A DNA stretch of 64,000 bases from NCBI GenBank assembly GCA_017311185.1, contig JAESUZ010000756.1, positions 1,488,001 through 1,552,000 on the forward strand, given 5' to 3'. The translations under genes and the position numbers were made by a program. This DNA is from Proteles cristata cristata (lineage: Eukaryota; Chordata; Mammalia; Carnivora; Hyaenidae). The notes below the pieces were generated by a model, which saw only the letters and a program-made list of their open reading frames with translations, did no database searches and was not told where the DNA came from. Positions 60,434-64,000 of the stretch are shown in pieces (the first letter of the stretch is position 1; every line of letters begins with the position of its first letter).

Positions 60434-60656
60434 AGGGGTGCCTGGGTGGCTTAGTCGGTTAAGCGTCCGACTTTCACTTAGGTCATGATCTCGCGGTTCG
60501 TGGGTTCGAGCCCCGCGTCGGGCTGTGTGCTGACTGCCAGCTCAGAGCCTGGAGCCTGGAGCCTTTCAGTCTGTGACTCCCACTCTCTCTGACCCTCCCC
60601 TGCTCATGCTGTCTCTCTCTCTCTCTCCTAGAAATAAATAAAAATTAAAAAAAAAA
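60434..60656 (+). mobile_element. Can-SINE (TCGCTTAGG-type), sense
   Basis: GGGGTGCCTGGGTGGCTTAG, ACTTTCACTTAGG (one change) and an intact B box. GAGCCTGGAGCCTGGAGCC shows a local 9-base duplication. The 16-base target duplication AAAAGAACACAAATTG flanks it, 20 bases after the L1. Confidence 0.96.
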
Positions 60657-60856
60657 AAAAGAACACAAATTGTGTCCAGGTTTCTAGTTCTAGAGAAAAC
60701 TCGCCTGCTTTTCTAGTTATCAGGTGAGCTCCTGAGGCTAATAGGGATGAGTAGGGTCAAGCACAGTGTGGTCTTATAAATTGGCTTACTTTATAGTATT
60801 GCCTCTGTGCTCATTAATTATACCAAATTATTTGGAATTAGAACAAACGTAAGGTA

Positions 60857-61060
60857 GGGGCACCTGGGTGGCTCATCAGTTAAGCGTCTGACTTTGGCTC
60901 AGGTCATGATTTCACAATCTGAGTTCAAGCCGTGTTAAGCTCTGTGCTGACAGCTGAGAGTCTGGAGCCACCTTCAGATTCTGTGTCTCCCTCTCTCTCT
61001 GCCCCTCCCCTGCTCACACTTTGTCTCTCTCAATCTCAAAAACATTAAAAAAAAAAAAAG
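60857..61060 (+). mobile_element. Can-SINE, sense
   Basis: GGGGCACCTGGGTGGCTCAT, GAGTTCAAGCCGTGTTAAGC and an A-tail that has expanded into (GAA)n. The target copies AGAACAAACGTAAGGTA and AGAACAAAAAGAAGGTA differ at a few bases. Confidence 0.92.
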
Positions 61061-61246
61061 AAGAAGAAGAAGAAAGAACAAAAAGAAGGTAAAATACAGA
61101 GTTGAGTTAGAGCGAGGCTTTCGTATTCAATATCCTTTCATGGGAGAACACATTGGGTCCCAATGTTTTCATGTAGGAAATGTTATTCTGCCTCTGGTCC
61201 CCAAAGATGAGTCGTACAGTGAGGTTGCTCTTAAAAGATTAATGTA

Positions 61247-61398
61247 GGGGGTACCCCGGTGGCTCAGTCGTTAAACGTCTGACTCTTGATTTTTAGCTTG
61301 GAGCCTACTTGGGATTGTGTCTCTCCCTCCCTCTCTGCCCCACTCCCAGCTCACACTCTCCCTCAAAATGAATAAACAAACATTTAAAAAAAAAAAAA
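61247..61398 (+). mobile_element. Can-SINE with a deleted centre
   Basis: GGGGGTACCCCGGTGGCTCA and CGTCTGACTCTTGATTTTTA lead straight to GCTTGGAGCCTACTTGGGA, so the B-box region is missing. It is followed 12 bases later by another SINE. Confidence 0.88.
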
Positions 61399-61410
61399 AA
61401 AGAGAGGTTT

Positions 61411-61645
61411 AGGGGCACCTGGGTGGCCCAGTCAGTTCTTAGTGTCTGACTTTGACTCCAGTCGTGATCTCACCGCCCAGTTCATGGGTTCAAGCCCTGC
61501 ATAGAGCTCTCTGTTGTCAGCATGGAGCCAACTTCAGATCCTCTGTCTCCCTCTCTCTCTCTGCCCCTCCCCTGTTCATGCTCTCTCCTTCTTAAAAAAG
61601 AACATTAACATTAAAACATTAAAAAAAGAACATAAACATTAAAAG
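61411..61645 (+). mobile_element. Can-SINE, sense
   Basis: GGGGCACCTGGGTGGCCCAG and GGGTTCAAGCCCTGCATAG are followed by CTCTCTCTCTCTGCCC and a tail with ACATTAA repeats. With the SINE at 61247 it forms a tandem pair. Confidence 0.92.
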
Positions 61646-61659
61646 AAAAAAAGGTTAAT

Positions 61660-63597
61660 GTCATACTTCACAATGGAAGAGTATGCAGTTAAATTACTTC
61701 ACTGATAACTGAACGTAGAGCACTCTAACAATGCCTTTTACAGTTAGATATCAAAAAAAGGAGCACGGATTCTAAGCTGTGATAGCATAAAAAAAGGTCA
61801 TGACCATGTTCACCATCATACCCATCCACCATCCCCAAGTTCTGGTCACCTTTGCCAAAACCTTAAAAGTTAAAAACAAACAAACAAAACCCTTAAGTCA
61901 TTAAAAGCTTGTGGTCTAAATCTCAGCTTTCTCATATGGAAAATTAGGACCCAGATCATTCCCAGTGACGCAGGCAGGAGATGGTAAGGAATTGGTGGGG
62001 AAGAGAAACCTGCATTTACAGGAGAATTGCGCCAGGATGACTAGCAGATCTATCTCCAGAATCACATTAGAAGTGCACAGTCACTTCAAGTGCACAGACT
62101 TGAAGTTACAGGGACACAGATTGTGCATTCTGCTTCCATCCTCTTCCCACCTGGGAATCCTTAGTTTGTGTCCATTTCCTTTTTGGTAGAGTTGGATACA
62201 GAGTTTCTAACTCTTGGATACGGAGTTTCTAACTCTGGTTCTAGTTTCTGGATGGGATTTTAGAGGTCTGTGTGACTATCCAAGAAGTATATTTGGGGGA
62301 GTTGGAGGTTAGCCGGAGGCTTAATGAGATTCTAATTAAAGGGGCTCTTGACCCCAAAAGGTTAAGAATCACTGTGAGTTTTTTTGTGCATGGACACATG
62401 TCCCAGATACATACCAAACTCCCATGTGGAGAATGTTGCAAAGGATGGATGAGCAGTTAAGAGATTACATGTGTGATGAATATCACAACAGTAGAGAAAA
62501 GCAATCAAACCTGAATTCAGGTGAAATTACAGAAAGAAAATCCATGGCATTTATTTAGAGAAATGAAAACTTGCCTCCGAACAGAACTAGGAATCAAATA
62601 TTATCTCAGGTTAAAAGGAAACTGCTATACTTGAAGCTTACTCTGAAAGCTAAAATCTCCAGCCCTTGACTACTTGTAGCTCCAAACACCAAAGGAAAAT
62701 ATTGGAACAAAGCATTGTGAACAGAGAGAGGCAACTCATGTGTACTGATTAGCAAAATAACCTGAGTGGGGAGCAGTTTATAGTCCTCAGTTACAAGTGA
62801 TGAGAGTTTACAAGTCTTGCATGGCTTCCTATGTACATGGCTCCACGATGATGCCCAAAGTAGCAAAGAGAGGCACTTGCCCCAGCTTCTGCAGTTTACA
62901 TTTGGTGATCATGTACTTCATAAAGAGCAGCTTCAGAATGATCCTACAGAGTTGTATTTCATGCTACTGCTAATCGCATGCCTCTGGTTAATAAAACACT
63001 GGAGTTTAATTACTTCTGTAGGTCTAGAGCCTGTACAGAAGTAATCCGGGGCGCATCCACATGGGAGTATGAAAAGTAGGGGTGAAGTTCCCATTTGCAG
63101 TGGCCAGAGAGACTTGGCCACACATGGTTAGAGAACAGGAAGCACAAACAGAATGGCCAGGATGGGGTTTACAACCCAAAAGAATCGCTTGCCACTTTAT
63201 TACCAGAATCTTTTATCTGTTCAAAGCAGCACAAAGCCACCTTGTGCCACAGAGAGGAAGTTCATGTCAGGAGCCCTTTACCAAGTGGTCGCATCTCCAG
63301 TACCTCTTGGTTGATCTTCAAGACTGACCCTGGCACTTGGATTTTTTTTTTTTTAAGTCTCAAGTCAGCAAGATACTTAAATCAGAGAGGGTTGTGTTTT
63401 TCAAATCTGGGTATTTTCAAGTTTAATGATTAAGCAAGGTTGACTATTATATATGAGAATAACTCCTAAAAGGATACAAAACATTTCCCGACTACAATGC
63501 ATGCTGTACATTGTTATCATGAGGAGGCCGTATCATGTGATCAGTCTTATATGGCCCCCCCCCTTTTTTTTTTGGTGATCAGGTTTGTTGATAAGAT
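61660..63597. other. Intergenic, mostly unique
   Basis: No young transposon lies in about 1.9 kb. A 22-base tandem duplication is at 62192-62235. No exon on either strand could be supported. The window may be near a downstream gene on the other strand, but nothing here shows it. Confidence 0.5.
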
Positions 63598-63616
63598 CAA
63601 CTACTTTCTCATTTTA

Positions 63617-63846
63617 CATGAGTCTTTTTTTTTTTTTTTAATGTTTTATTTATTTCTAGGAGAGAGAGAGAGAGACAGCGTGAGCAGGGGAGGGTCAGAG
63701 AGAGAGGGAATCACAGACCGAAACAGGCTCCAGGCTCTGAGCTGGCAGTCAGCACAGAGCCCGACGCGGGGCTCGAACCCACGAACTGCAAGATCATGAC
63801 CTAAGCGAAAGTCGGACGCTTAACCGACTAAGCCACCCAGGCGCCC
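63617..63846 (-). mobile_element. Can-SINE (TCGCTTAGG-type), antisense
   Basis: A close-to-consensus reversed copy: CCTAAGCGAAAGTCGGACGC, GGGGCTCGAACCCACGAAC and CCACCCAGGCGCCCC. The 19-base target duplication CAACTACTTTCTCATTTTA is at 63598-63616 and 63847-63865, exact, so this insertion is young. Confidence 0.97.
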
Positions 63847-64000
63847 CAACTACTTTCTCATTTTAAAAGCCTATTTCCTTCTGCTAAAAGCGGTCTCTCT
63901 AGAATGTCTAGAATGCTTTAAAATCATTAACTGACAGTCTTGATTTAAGTTTGTAAACGGGAGTTCTGAGTTTGAGGGAAATTTAAGATGCACATATGCC

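Noticed and set aside
52812..64000. 3' end of AKAP12 on the reverse strand
   Set aside because: Synteny with human suggests it could be near, but I found no AKAP12-like peptide or convincing 3' UTR in this part.

Overview
This window is mammalian nuclear DNA, most likely from a carnivore and probably a felid. About forty copies of the tRNA-Lys-derived Can-SINE (head GGGGCGCCTGGGTGGCT, tail CTCTCT then AAATAAATAAA) and several carnivore-type LINE-1 3' ends support this. Every protein-coding segment I could support is a vertebrate exon with GT-AG splice sites. There is no operon, CRISPR array, prophage or other prokaryote-like system.

Two genes lie head-to-tail on the + strand. Positions 1-17.3 kb hold the last four coding exons of RMND1, a mitochondrial inner-membrane protein of the DUF155 family needed for mitochondrial translation. 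The long intron between its second and third exons here (2909-16443) carries old LINE fragments, SINEs and a decayed HSPA8-like processed pseudogene (about 9.1-10.05 kb). From 17.3 to 29.4 kb is intergenic DNA with SINEs, MIR, MER5A-like and MER2-like remnants. From 29.4 to 31.3 kb is a strong CpG island that holds the ZBTB2 promoter and non-coding first exon (donor at 29799/29800).

ZBTB2, a BTB/POZ zinc-finger repressor, is complete: coding exon 2 at 44123-44295 and coding exon 3 at 50051-51422 join in frame to 514 codons. Its 3' UTR runs to a poly(A) signal at 52786-52791. Introns 1 and 2 are repeat-rich. From 52.8 kb to the end the sequence is intergenic, with nested SINE/LINE insertions. 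In the human genome RMND1 and ZBTB2 are neighbours on the same strand at 6q25.1, with AKAP12 beyond ZBTB2 on the other strand. I saw no AKAP12 coding exon before 64 kb.

The two genes share no visible regulatory unit. The points most worth checking are a possible three-residue C-terminal extension of RMND1, an AUG-UGA start-stop element in the presumed ZBTB2 5' UTR, triplet repeats in that UTR, and several datable nested retrotransposon insertions. I did not find a new biological system.
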